Assembly: GCA_016710325.1 (NCBI GenBank)
Contig: JADJXK010000002.1
Coordinates: 992,001-1,056,000, forward strand
Source of the DNA: Candidatus Leptofilum proximum
Lineage (GTDB): Bacteria > Chloroflexota > Anaerolineae > Promineifilales > Promineifilaceae
Length of the DNA stretch: 64,000 nt
Reading direction: 5' to 3'
The notes beneath the pieces were generated by a model. That model was not told the origin of the DNA and made no database searches. It worked only from the letters and a program-made list of their open reading frames with translations. Of the stretch, positions 51,141-59,190 are shown one piece after another (within the stretch, counting starts at the first letter, position 1; every line of letters starts with the position of its first letter). The translations under genes and the position numbers were made by a program.

Positions 51141-52024
51141 AGGTTTTTCGCCTCACGCGGCCGTTCCGCCAGCCAGCGGAGATAAACGCAGTACTCATTG
51201 TCCTTCGAAACAGACGCAATATCGAGCAGTTCCTTCGCCCCGATATAGCCTTTGCGGTAGGCAATCTCCTCGACGCAGCCAATCTTCAGCCCCTGCCGGT
51301 GCTCGATCGTTTGCACGTAGTTGCTGGCTTCCAGCAGACTGTCGTGCGTGCCCGTGTCCATCCAGGCATAACCTCGCCCCAAAACCTCCACATTCAGCTT
51401 GCCGCGCCGCAGATACTCATTGTTCACGTCGGTAATTTCGTACTCGTGCCGGGCCGACGGCTGGAGATTTTTGGCAATATTTACCACTTCTTTGTCATAA
51501 AAATAGAGCCCGGTCACGGCATAATTGGATTTTGGTTCAGATGGTTTTTCTTCGATGCTCAGAGCCTTGCGATCCGTGTCGAACTCCACCACGCCGTACC
51601 GCTCTGGGTCGCGTACGTAGTAGGCAAACACCAGGCCGCCATCGGTGAGCTGGCCCGCTTTTTGCAGGGTGCCAGACAGGCCCGGACCGTAGAGAAAGTT
51701 GTCGCCCAGGATCAGTGCACACGGCTCGCCATTGATAAACTCCTCGCCAATGACAAAGGCTTGGGCAATGCCACGCGGTTCTGGCTGGACGGCGTATTCC
51801 ATCCTGAGCCCCAGGCGCGAACCATCGCCAAACAGCTCCTGGTACAGCTCGATGTGCTGCGGTGTGGAGATGATGAGGATTTCCCGGATGTCGGCCAGCA
51901 TAAAAACCGAGAGTGGGTAGTAAATCATCGGTTTGTTGAAGAGGGGGAGAATCTGCTTAGAGAGGGAAATGGTGAGCGGATACAGGCGGGTGCCCATCCC
52001 GCCAGACAGGATGATACCTTTCAT
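51137..52024 (-). CDS. rmlA: Glucose-1-phosphate thymidylyltransferase
   Basis: A 295-residue nucleotidyltransferase that makes dTDP-glucose from glucose-1-phosphate and dTTP, the first step to dTDP-rhamnose. Signatures: KGIILSGGMGTRLYPLT, SKQILPLFNKPMIYYPL, LILGDNFLYGPG, and YAWMDTGTHDSLLEAS. ATG 52024 is chosen since the family begins at MKGIIL. No rmlBCD genes are in the window; the only partner is the overlapping MazG-like gene. Confidence 0.92.
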   Translation of the reverse strand: MKGIILSGGMGTRLYPLTISLSKQILPLFNKPMIYYPLSVFMLADIREILIISTPQHIELYQELFGDGSRLGLRMEYAVQPEPRGIAQAFVIGEEFINGEPCALILGDNFLYGPGLSGTLQKAGQLTDGGLVFAYYVRDPERYGVVEFDTDRKALSIEEKPSEPKSNYAVTGLYFYDKEVVNIAKNLQPSARHEYEITDVNNEYLRRGKLNVEVLGRGYAWMDTGTHDSLLEASNYVQTIEHRQGLKIGCVEEIAYRKGYIGAKELLDIASVSKDNEYCVYLRWLAERPREAKNL

Positions 52025-52147
52025 AATGTGCTTTGTCCTTGTTAAATGGTGGATGTGGAAACGGCCGTTCCTCACGGCCCCATTTCCAGTTTGCCTAAAC
52101 TCACTTAAAGTTCGGCTTCCGATTGTACCAAACCTGCCGGTTCAGGC

Positions 52148-53062
52148 TCAAACGTGGGTGCCAAAACGCAGAATATGGCCGTTGTTGTCTTCAACGGCAA
52201 ATTCGCGCAGGCCCCACGGGTAGCTGGTTGGCTCACTGCGAATGGTCACACCCAGCGCCTTGTACGATTTATGCAGGGCGTCAATGTCTCGCCCCACAAA
52301 AATGTAGAGGTAGCCCGACGGCACAATGGCGTGTTCCCGCGGCACCTGCGACAGCTGGAGCACCGCGCCGCTGGCGGTCCAATCCCCCCGCGAAATGCCC
52401 GCGTGCACGGGTGGATCGCCGTAAAGAAAATCGATGGAGAAGCCTAACTTGTCGCGGTAGAATTCGGCCGTTGCCACCACGTCATGCACCAAAAGCACCT
52501 GCTCTGTCCGGTAAAATTTCGTCTCACGCACCGGTTCCGGCACGCCGCGCCACTCGTGCGCCCACAGGCCGTAAATCAGCATGACGTGCTCTTTGGTTTC
52601 ATGGGCGTATTTCAGCGGAATGCGTCCCTTCACGCGGAAGTTGAGCTTTTGCGCCACGCGCTGCGAAGCGTAGTTGGTGGTATCAATCCACAGTTCCACC
52701 CGGTCAAAGCCAATCTCGTCAAAGCCGTAGGCCAACGCCGCGCGGCACGCCTCGGCGGTGATGCCCTGGCCCCAAAACTCGCGCCGGATGATGTAACCCA
52801 TGCCCGGCACCCGCGTGCCGCCCAGGTAATTCACCACGCCGATCGCCTCGTCGCTTTCCTTGAGACAAACAACCCACAAATGGGCATCGGCATGGCTCAT
52901 TTGCTGCGCCACTTCCCGTTCGGTGGTGGCCAGATCGGTGTGGGGCAGCGACGGCATGAAGCGCATCGTTGGCGCATCGCCGTACATTTTGTGCAAATCG
53001 GGGAGGTGGTGGGGTTGGAACGGCCGTAAAACCAGCCGCTCAGTCTCTATTAAACCAATCAT
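52148..53062 (-). CDS. GNAT acetyltransferase-VOC (glyoxalase-like) fusion
   Basis: A 304-residue two-domain protein. Residues about 1-175 are a RimJ-type GNAT (IETERLVLRPFQPHHLPDL, REFWGQGITAEACRAALAYG, NYASQRVAQKLNFRVKG). Residues about 185-304 are a VOC domain of the bleomycin-resistance/glyoxalase type (VHDVVATAEFYRDKLGFSIDF, WGLREFAVEDNNGHILRFG), with a Glu in the first half missing from the usual place but E in REFAVEDNNGH. Both modules occur in antibiotic self-protection, hence a possible resistance protein. The start overlaps the upstream gene by 23 bases. Confidence 0.85.
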   Translation of the reverse strand: MIGLIETERLVLRPFQPHHLPDLHKMYGDAPTMRFMPSLPHTDLATTEREVAQQMSHADAHLWVVCLKESDEAIGVVNYLGGTRVPGMGYIIRREFWGQGITAEACRAALAYGFDEIGFDRVELWIDTTNYASQRVAQKLNFRVKGRIPLKYAHETKEHVMLIYGLWAHEWRGVPEPVRETKFYRTEQVLLVHDVVATAEFYRDKLGFSIDFLYGDPPVHAGISRGDWTASGAVLQLSQVPREHAIVPSGYLYIFVGRDIDALHKSYKALGVTIRSEPTSYPWGLREFAVEDNNGHILRFGTHV

Positions 53063-54080
53063 CTGAGAACTCTTTTACCTTCGGTCGTCTATCTCTCAAA
53101 ATCAGTATCAACCTGTCCGCTTCCATTCTTCGATCCATAAAAGCAACCAACTCTATTGCCATTTGTACCTTCGTCTCATGGGGCAAGTTTTCTGGATCAA
53201 TTTCCAGGTCCATACAAAGCATTTTAATTTCAAATTCATTGAAGTATTTGTCAATAATACGGCCCAGTTCAAGCACTGTTTTCATTTCCAAATCATTTTC
53301 AGGTTGATCTGGCTCTGGCAATACGCTAATAGATTTGCTTCTCCCAGGCACACCTTCCTCATTTTCATCATTCCCGGCTAACCAATTAAAAATATTTTGT
53401 AACAAAATAAAATTATCAAACTCAAACTTCTCAACATAGCTTGCGTGTTGCAAACAAACAATCCTACCTGAACCAGCATTCTCATTAGCAGCCAGTACTA
53501 CTGGATTTCTGAATCCGTCCGAATCTGAAGTTTCGTCACTACCCCATACAACTGGTATGGCAGGCTCCTCTACAATCAAACTGCCCGGAATAGAATCTGA
53601 AGCCCCGATTTTTTCAACATTTTCAGTAATTGGATGACTGGCAAAGAAAGGTCTATGAAAGGCGATAGGCTCTTGCTCATAACTAACCCCACCAACGTCC
53701 GTTATGGCCGCTTCAGAAAAGAAAATCCCGAACGGTTCAGCAATAAGATTCAGTGGATAATCATCAATTGCGGGTCTGTCTTCATAACTTGTCCAAACCC
53801 AACCCAAGCCTATGAGGAAAGCCGCTCCTCCACCTTCAACATATTCGCGGATTAAATCAATTTCTTCTGACGTAAATCGAGCGAATATATTCTCATGATA
53901 ACGAGTAAACCAAATGACTAATACATCTGTCTCTGACAATATGTTCTTGTCCAATGCTGAATTTATTCTCAGGAGATCAAAGCCGTTTTTTCTTAATTCC
54001 CTTACATGGCGACTCGAAAACAGGGACATTCCATGATATTGATCCAGGAGTATACGAGACTGTTTTTTCTTGTTGGTCAT
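53040..54080 (-). CDS. GATase-like protein with C-terminal effector-associated domain
   Basis: A 346-residue protein, clearly more AT-rich than its surroundings and without any ACGGCCGT site. Residues about 5-235 resemble a class I glutamine-amidotransferase-like/DUF4350 fold (ILLDQYHGMS, DVLVIWF, YVEGGGAAFLIGLGW, GRIVCLQHASY), but the catalytic Cys is not obvious. Residues about 265-340 (ELGRIIDKYFNEFEIKMLC, then DLEIDPENLP, FMDRRMEADRLILILRDRRP) match the look of bacterial effector-associated (death-like) domains. Those link sensors to effectors in conflict systems of Chloroflexota and cyanobacteria. No effector is adjacent. Likely horizontally acquired. Confidence 0.65.
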   Translation of the reverse strand: MTNKKKQSRILLDQYHGMSLFSSRHVRELRKNGFDLLRINSALDKNILSETDVLVIWFTRYHENIFARFTSEEIDLIREYVEGGGAAFLIGLGWVWTSYEDRPAIDDYPLNLIAEPFGIFFSEAAITDVGGVSYEQEPIAFHRPFFASHPITENVEKIGASDSIPGSLIVEEPAIPVVWGSDETSDSDGFRNPVVLAANENAGSGRIVCLQHASYVEKFEFDNFILLQNIFNWLAGNDENEEGVPGRSKSISVLPEPDQPENDLEMKTVLELGRIIDKYFNEFEIKMLCMDLEIDPENLPHETKVQMAIELVAFMDRRMEADRLILILRDRRPKVKEFSDDWFNRD

Positions 54081-54107
54081 TGTTCTACAAACCTTTGCTC
54101 TTCTTTG

Positions 54108-55250
54108 CTAAAAGCCTAGCGAACGGCCGATTATCTCTTTCATCACCTCATTCGTCCCCGCGTAAATCGGCTGGACACGGGCATCCAGGTAAAATTTGGC
54201 GATGGGGTACTCCAGCATGTAGCCATAACCACCATGAAGCTGCAAACATTGATCCATTACTCTGACTTGCAGGTCGGTGGTCCACCACTTGGCCATGGCG
54301 GCTTCTTCGGCCGTCAGGTTACCCGCATTCAGCTCCATGATGCAGCGATCGACAAAAACACGGGCAATCTCGATTTCGGTTTTCATTTCGGCCAGCTTAA
54401 AGCGGGAGTTCTGGAATTTGCCGATGGGCTGGCCAAAGACAGTGCGCTCCTGGCAGTAGGTGATCGTCATCTCCAGGGCCGCTTCACACGCCGCCACGGC
54501 AATCACCGCCACCGACAGCCGCTCCTGCGGCAGCGAGCTCATCAGGTAGTAAAACCCTTTGCCTTCTTCGCCCATCAGGTTTTCCACGGGCACCTTGACG
54601 TTGTTGAAGAATAGTTCGGCCGTATCCTGCGCCTTCAGGCCGATCTTTTCCAGGTTACGGCCGCGTTCAAACCCATCCATGCCCCGCTCGATGATCAGCA
54701 GGCTGATGCCCTGGTGCCCCTTGTCCGGGTTGGTCTTCACCACGGTGATGACCGCGTCGCTGTTGATGCCGTTGGTGATGAACGTTTTCTGGCCGTTGAC
54801 GATGTAGTGATCGCCGTGGCGAACGGCCGTCGTCCGCACCCCCTGCAAATCACTACCAGCCCCCGGCTCGGTCATGGCAATCGCCGTAATCATCTCGCCG
54901 CTGATCATCTTAGGCAGCCAGCGCTGCTTTTGTTCATCCGTGGTGTATTTGAGGAAGTACGGCATGTTCACGTCATTATGCAGGCCAAAGCCCACGCCCG
55001 AAGCCCCGGCGCGAGTCAACTCCTCCGTGACGATGGCGTTGTAGCGAAAATCCTTAATCTCCAACCCGCCGTACGCTTCGGGCGCATCCATACACAATAA
55101 GCCCAGCTCACCCGCCTTCAGCCACAGCTCGCGCGGCACGATGCCGTCGTGCTCCCACTGCTCGTGGTGGGACACAACTTCATGCTGCACAAAGCGGCGC
55201 ACCGCGTCGCGAAACATGTTGTGTTCGTCGTTGAAAATGGTGCGTTTCAT
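54108..55250 (-). CDS. Acyl-CoA dehydrogenase
   Basis: A 380-residue FAD flavoprotein catalysing alpha,beta-dehydrogenation of acyl-CoA. Family blocks: ITAIAMTEPGAGSDLQGV, FITNGINSDAVI, CLQLHGGYGYMLEYPIAKFYLDARV and PIYAGTNEVMKEIIGR. The middle helix has the expected KWWTTDLQ. AGGTGA precedes the ATG. Electrons would go to ETF. With the MaoC gene and the AidB-like gene it points to fatty or branched acyl-CoA turnover. Confidence 0.93.
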   Translation of the reverse strand: MKRTIFNDEHNMFRDAVRRFVQHEVVSHHEQWEHDGIVPRELWLKAGELGLLCMDAPEAYGGLEIKDFRYNAIVTEELTRAGASGVGFGLHNDVNMPYFLKYTTDEQKQRWLPKMISGEMITAIAMTEPGAGSDLQGVRTTAVRHGDHYIVNGQKTFITNGINSDAVITVVKTNPDKGHQGISLLIIERGMDGFERGRNLEKIGLKAQDTAELFFNNVKVPVENLMGEEGKGFYYLMSSLPQERLSVAVIAVAACEAALEMTITYCQERTVFGQPIGKFQNSRFKLAEMKTEIEIARVFVDRCIMELNAGNLTAEEAAMAKWWTTDLQVRVMDQCLQLHGGYGYMLEYPIAKFYLDARVQPIYAGTNEVMKEIIGRSLGF

Positions 55251-55296
55251 AGGGTCACCTTTTTTAGTGAAAAGTGATAAGTGAAAAGTGATAAGT

Positions 55297-56073
55297 TTAT
55301 TTTAGCAGGGTCAGGCGTGCTTTTACGGTGTCGATGGCGTGTTCGGGGAAACGAGCGCCTGCCTCTTGAACAGCGCCAGCCAATCTCTGCATCTCCTGGC
55401 AAAGCTGCCGCACGGCCGTTTTCTGACTCTCCTCATCAACAAACAGGGGCAATGGCAGAGACGGCCGTTCGGCACCAACCAATTTAGCCACATAGTCAAG
55501 AATTTTAACCAGCTCGTTTACCTGCTCATTAATTGCCAGTGACTGCTTGCGCCCAATGAACTTCCCGCTTACAAAAGCCATCATCCAGAAAAAAGCGACT
55601 ACTTCGGTTAGTTTTTCTGCCAGGTCCACGTCAGCATCCTTTGAGGGCGGTAAAGAAACCGGAATGTCCACTTTATCAAACAGTAGCTGGCTGTGAAACG
55701 GCCGTTCTGCCGCTCCTTGTGGTAAAAAAATCCAATCCACCTCTTGCAAGCTGTCGGCATAGATTACCACTGTAAAACTGCCGACGCGCGGAGCGTTGTT
55801 GTGATTTTCATGAATTATCCCCGGCTGGCCAAACTGGGAAACAAATTCCAACCGCTCTAAAGTAGTTTGTCCGGCCACCTGCCAGGGCCGGTCACAAAGC
55901 CTGGCCGCAAAAGGCTCAGCCACCACTACACTGATGTCGATGTCGCTAAATGGGTCGGTGCTTTTACGGCCGTAACTCCCCGTAAGCCAGGCAGCCACGA
56001 TGCGCGCATCCTGATGCAATGCCACTTCGATTCTGGCTAAAAGTGCTTCACGCACTGCCAAACTATCCTCCAT
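55297..56073 (-). CDS. Nucleotidyltransferase-domain protein
   Basis: A 258-residue protein with a pol-beta-type nucleotidyltransferase motif AAWLTGSYGRKSTDPFSDIDISVVV near residues 27-52 (GS and D.D metal ligands). The C-terminal part is helical (NEQVNELVKILDYVAKLVG). Similar to the stand-alone antibiotic or tRNA-like nucleotidyltransferases; target unknown. It overlaps the upstream SDR gene by 11 bases, so it is co-transcribed. Confidence 0.82.
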   Translation of the reverse strand: MEDSLAVREALLARIEVALHQDARIVAAWLTGSYGRKSTDPFSDIDISVVVAEPFAARLCDRPWQVAGQTTLERLEFVSQFGQPGIIHENHNNAPRVGSFTVVIYADSLQEVDWIFLPQGAAERPFHSQLLFDKVDIPVSLPPSKDADVDLAEKLTEVVAFFWMMAFVSGKFIGRKQSLAINEQVNELVKILDYVAKLVGAERPSLPLPLFVDEESQKTAVRQLCQEMQRLAGAVQEAGARFPEHAIDTVKARLTLLK

Positions 56074-56890
56074 TGGTTAATCCCGTCAGTTCGGCGCTCA
56101 CTTGCCATAGTTTTTGGGCAGCGGCGGGGTCGCTGGCGCTGCTCTGCACCCGGCTGTTGGCAAAATATTCACCGTTCAAATTCTCTATGTCCGGGGCGGT
56201 GGCCAGGTAAATGGAGGTTTGTGCTGCCCGCATCAAGTCGGCAAAACTGGCCCGGCCTTCGCCAACGTAGCCCGCGTAGTGGGCGCTCAGCCTGGTGGAG
56301 GGCACACCGGGATGCAGCGAATAGGCCGTCACGCCGCTGCCCTGCAGCCGACGCGCCAGCTCTCTGGTGAACAGCACGTTCATCAGCTTTGTCATCGCGT
56401 AAACGTCGGTGTGGTGGTAGCGGCGCTCGCTTTGCAGATCGTCGAAGTTGATGGTGGCACCGCGGTGCACACCAGAGGAAACGGTAATCACCCGCGCTGG
56501 GGCCGACGCCTTCAGACGGTCCAGCAGCAGGTTTGTCAGCAGGAATGGGGCCAGGTGGTTGACCGCCAGCTGCAACTCCAGGCCATCCACCGAAAGGCTG
56601 CGGCGCAGTGGAATGATGGCCGCATTGTTGATCAGCACATGAATTTGGGCAAACTGGTCCAATAAGGATTGCGCCAGCTGGCGAATGTCATCCTGGGAGG
56701 CCAGGTCAGCCAGCAGCAGATGTACCGCCTGGCTGCCTGACCGGTCGATGATTTCCTGCCGGGCAGTTTGGCCTCTCTCCTCGCTGCGGCACACCATCAC
56801 CACCGTCGCCCCACGCTGCGCCAGGCCAACGGCCGTTGCCTTGCCAATCCCCGCATTTGCCCCTGTGACAATACAAACTTTTCCGTCCAT
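56063..56890 (-). CDS. Short-chain dehydrogenase (retinol-dehydrogenase-like)
   Basis: A 275-residue SDR: cofactor loop VTGANAGIGKATAVGLAQRG, VLINNAAIIPL, catalytic Ser in VITVSSGVH and YAMTKLMNVLF for Tyr and Lys. The pattern resembles retinol dehydrogenase/WW-domain oxidoreductase relatives. No canonical SD is evident, and a palindromic repeat lies just upstream of the start. It forms a pair with the nucleotidyltransferase gene. Confidence 0.9.
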   Translation of the reverse strand: MDGKVCIVTGANAGIGKATAVGLAQRGATVVMVCRSEERGQTARQEIIDRSGSQAVHLLLADLASQDDIRQLAQSLLDQFAQIHVLINNAAIIPLRRSLSVDGLELQLAVNHLAPFLLTNLLLDRLKASAPARVITVSSGVHRGATINFDDLQSERRYHHTDVYAMTKLMNVLFTRELARRLQGSGVTAYSLHPGVPSTRLSAHYAGYVGEGRASFADLMRAAQTSIYLATAPDIENLNGEYFANSRVQSSASDPAAAQKLWQVSAELTGLTNGG

Positions 56891-56896
56891 AGAAAA

Positions 56897-56962
56897 AGAG
56901 ATTGGAAATTGGAGATTAGAGATTGGCCTTCAAGAATCTCCAATCTCTAATCTCCAATCTCC
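56897..56962. repeat. GGAGATT palindromic repeat, intergenic copy
   Basis: GAGATTGGAAATTGGAGATT units face AATCTCCAATCTCTAATCTC units across a short centre. Same family as the copy inside the ABC gene (21441-21520) and at 59126-59178. It lies between the amidase stop and the SDR start. Confidence 0.8.
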
Positions 56963-56965
56963 TCA

Positions 56966-58372
56966 TTATGAAATACCCGCTTCCAGCGCCGCCGCCGCAT
57001 CCAGCAGTGCCGCCTCCGCGCCGGGGGCACAGGCCAGCATCACGCCGGGCACCAGACCGGTTTCCGGGTCGGGATCCTTCCAGGCGGGCACGGTGATGGC
57101 AGGCAGGTTCATAGTGTTGCAGTAGGTCATCGCCGTGACCGTGCCGTTGACGCCAGGACGCAGCGAGGCGCGGTTCATCTGCCCATGTTTGGGGGCCAGG
57201 ATGCCCAGGGTGGGCAGCATTAACACGCCGTTGCGCCCTAGCATCTGGTAGAGATCAGCGCGGGCCTGGTCGTAGGTTTGAATGATTTCCGCCACGCGCT
57301 CGGCCCGGCGCGGCTTAAGGATGGGCACTACAGCCAACAATTGGAACAGACCGCTGTAGATGGTGCCACGCCCCACCGCCTGCTTGAGTGCTTCGGCTGC
57401 CAGGCTGAACTTCTGACCATCGGTCGTGGTCAGCAAGTCATAAAACGGTTTTTCCAGCTCGGCGGCCAGCAGCTGCTGCAGGTTGAGGAAATGGGTGCTT
57501 ACGTCGGGGAACGGCCGTTCCTGCGCCACCATGCCCGCCACTTCCAGCACCGTTTGGGCCATCACGTAAGCCGCGTCAATGCAGTCGGCTTTGCTGGTCA
57601 TCTCGAAGCCGGTAGGGATGATGAGGTGCAACCCGCGCGCCGTTTGCGCCGGCGGCAGCGGCGTGTCGGTGATGACATTGTACACCAGCCGGGCATCGCG
57701 CACCGAACGCGTCAATGGTCCAACCCCCATCCACGAATCGAGATAGGAATCGGGCAGCGAGGGCCAGACGCCCTGGTGGCTGACCGCACCTGAAGCGGGT
57801 TTAAAGCCGACAATGCCGCAAAAGGCCGCTGGGATGCGGATCGAACCTAAAATGTCTGTACCCACGCCCAGCACGGTGGAACCTGAGCTTACCAGCGCCC
57901 CTTCGCCGCCGGAGGAACCACCAGCGGTGCGCGTTTCATCGAGCGGGTTGTTGGTACGGCCGTAAATCAAATTCTCCGTCTCGCCCGCCATGGCAAACTC
58001 GGGCACGTTGCTGCGCGCCAGGATAATCGCCCCAGCCTGGCGCAGGCGGCGCACCACCTCGGCGTCCGTATCCCAATGAATGGGCGGCATACGCCGTGAC
58101 CCGGCGGTGACGCTGTGCCCGGCCAGGGCAAGCGTCTCCTTGACGCTGATGGGCAGCCCAGACAGCGGACCGGGACGTGGATTTTTGGCCTCGGCCAGAG
58201 CCTCATCCTTGAAGACGTGTACGGCCGCATTCAGACGCAGGTGGTTGGCCTCCAGCCGCTCCAGATATTCCGCTACGATAGCGGCAGAAGTGCGCTCGCC
58301 ACTTGCCATTTGGCGCAGCAGTTCAGTGGCATCTGCCTGTTTTGGTTTTTTCACAGTTGGTTCCTCATTCAC
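56966..58372 (-). CDS. Amidase-signature-family amidase
   Basis: A 468-residue Ser-cisSer-Lys hydrolase. The catalytic Lys is in GLPISVKETLAL, the Gly/Ser signature is TAGGSSGGEGALVSSG, and GTDILGSIRIPAAFCG holds the nucleophile Ser. The family includes fatty-acid amide hydrolases and GatA; there is no GatB/C near, so this is a catabolic or detoxifying amidase. The GTG start overlaps the stop of a 51-codon gene (GTGA). Confidence 0.9.
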   Translation of the reverse strand: MNEEPTVKKPKQADATELLRQMASGERTSAAIVAEYLERLEANHLRLNAAVHVFKDEALAEAKNPRPGPLSGLPISVKETLALAGHSVTAGSRRMPPIHWDTDAEVVRRLRQAGAIILARSNVPEFAMAGETENLIYGRTNNPLDETRTAGGSSGGEGALVSSGSTVLGVGTDILGSIRIPAAFCGIVGFKPASGAVSHQGVWPSLPDSYLDSWMGVGPLTRSVRDARLVYNVITDTPLPPAQTARGLHLIIPTGFEMTSKADCIDAAYVMAQTVLEVAGMVAQERPFPDVSTHFLNLQQLLAAELEKPFYDLLTTTDGQKFSLAAEALKQAVGRGTIYSGLFQLLAVVPILKPRRAERVAEIIQTYDQARADLYQMLGRNGVLMLPTLGILAPKHGQMNRASLRPGVNGTVTAMTYCNTMNLPAITVPAWKDPDPETGLVPGVMLACAPGAEAALLDAAAALEAGIS

Positions 58373-58524
58373 AAGATGCCTATTCTGGTGAGGGTCACGT
58401 ATGAAACCGCTGCGATCACTACCGCAACCAGACTGCCAATCAGCCAGTCGGAGACTAACAGCAGGCCAATCGCATTTATCACCACCAAAACCAGCCAGTT
58501 TCTGCGATTGCGCTTTTTGTTCAT
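58369..58524 (-). CDS. 51-residue membrane protein coupled to the amidase gene
   Basis: A short frame from ATG 58524 to TGA 58369. The peptide begins with the basic MNKKRNRRNW and then has two hydrophobic segments (LVLVVINAIGLLLVSDWL and LVAVVIAAVSYV), so it is a small two-pass or hairpin membrane protein. The stop overlaps the amidase GTG, and the start is four bases after the stop of the lipoprotein gene, which places it in the middle of a three-gene operon. SD is weak. Function unknown. Confidence 0.65.
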   Translation of the reverse strand: MNKKRNRRNWLVLVVINAIGLLLVSDWLIGSLVAVVIAAVSYVTLTRIGIL

Positions 58525-58528
58525 TTTT

Positions 58529-59041
58529 TTACTCTGTGGCTGCGCCCAGGTTGCCCAGGGCCACGTCGATGCGCGAGAGGGTGATAGGGGAATCCCAGCG
58601 CAGCTTCAGGTTAGCCTGCAGCGCGGCAGCAGGCACAATAAACACGTGGTTGGCCGACGTCGACTGTCCCTGGCCAACGCTGTCTGGCATGGTTTGCAGG
58701 GCAGAACCAAAGGCCACGTCGGTCTGCCAGGATTCGTACTCGTTGAGATATTCATCCACCAGGGTAAAGTCGCGGTTGGAAACGGCCGTTTCGTTCTGAT
58801 TGGTCACGTTCACCATGGGCACCACGTAGACGTAGCCAGAGGCAATATTGCCGTCGCTGGCGTACACCTGCACGTCCGTCACCTGGATCACCACACCAGC
58901 GAGGGCCACCGAAAAGTTCAGCTCCCCGGCCGCATAGTTGTAGTCGGTGGGCAGCGCCTCCGGGCCAGGTGCCTCTTCTTGAGCACAGGCTGCCAAAGTC
59001 AGGAGCACCATCGCAAAAAATAGCACACTTCTCAATTTCAC
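58529..59041 (-). CDS. DUF4352-like lipoprotein
   Basis: A 170-residue lipoprotein: signal peptide ends at LAAC. The mature part has a beta-sandwich pattern (VVIQVTDVQVYAS, VYVVPMVNVTNQNETAVS, LVDEYLNEY, FIVPAAAL) like the DUF4352/telokin-type immunoglobulin domain of secreted bacterial proteins. It is the first gene of an apparent operon with a 51-residue membrane protein and an amidase. Confidence 0.8.
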   Translation of the reverse strand: MKLRSVLFFAMVLLTLAACAQEEAPGPEALPTDYNYAAGELNFSVALAGVVIQVTDVQVYASDGNIASGYVYVVPMVNVTNQNETAVSNRDFTLVDEYLNEYESWQTDVAFGSALQTMPDSVGQGQSTSANHVFIVPAAALQANLKLRWDSPITLSRIDVALGNLGAATE

Positions 59042-59125
59042 CGTTGTCTCTCCTTCTGCATAGATGTCAGGTTTGATCTGGGGTTGTGCCAGAATAATAC
59101 CTTACTTTTTACGAATCAGGCATAG

Positions 59126-59178
59126 TGGAGATTAGAGAGTGGAGATTAAGCAGCTCAATCTCCACTCTCTAATCTCCA
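59126..59178. repeat. GGAGATT palindromic repeat with perfect 22 bp arms
   Basis: Arms 59126-59147 and 59157-59178 are perfect complements around a nine-base loop. It begins 85 bases upstream of the lipoprotein start and ends 12 bases before the stop of the acyl-CoA dehydrogenase-like gene. Confidence 0.85.
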
Positions 59179-59190
59179 GTCCCTCTGTTT

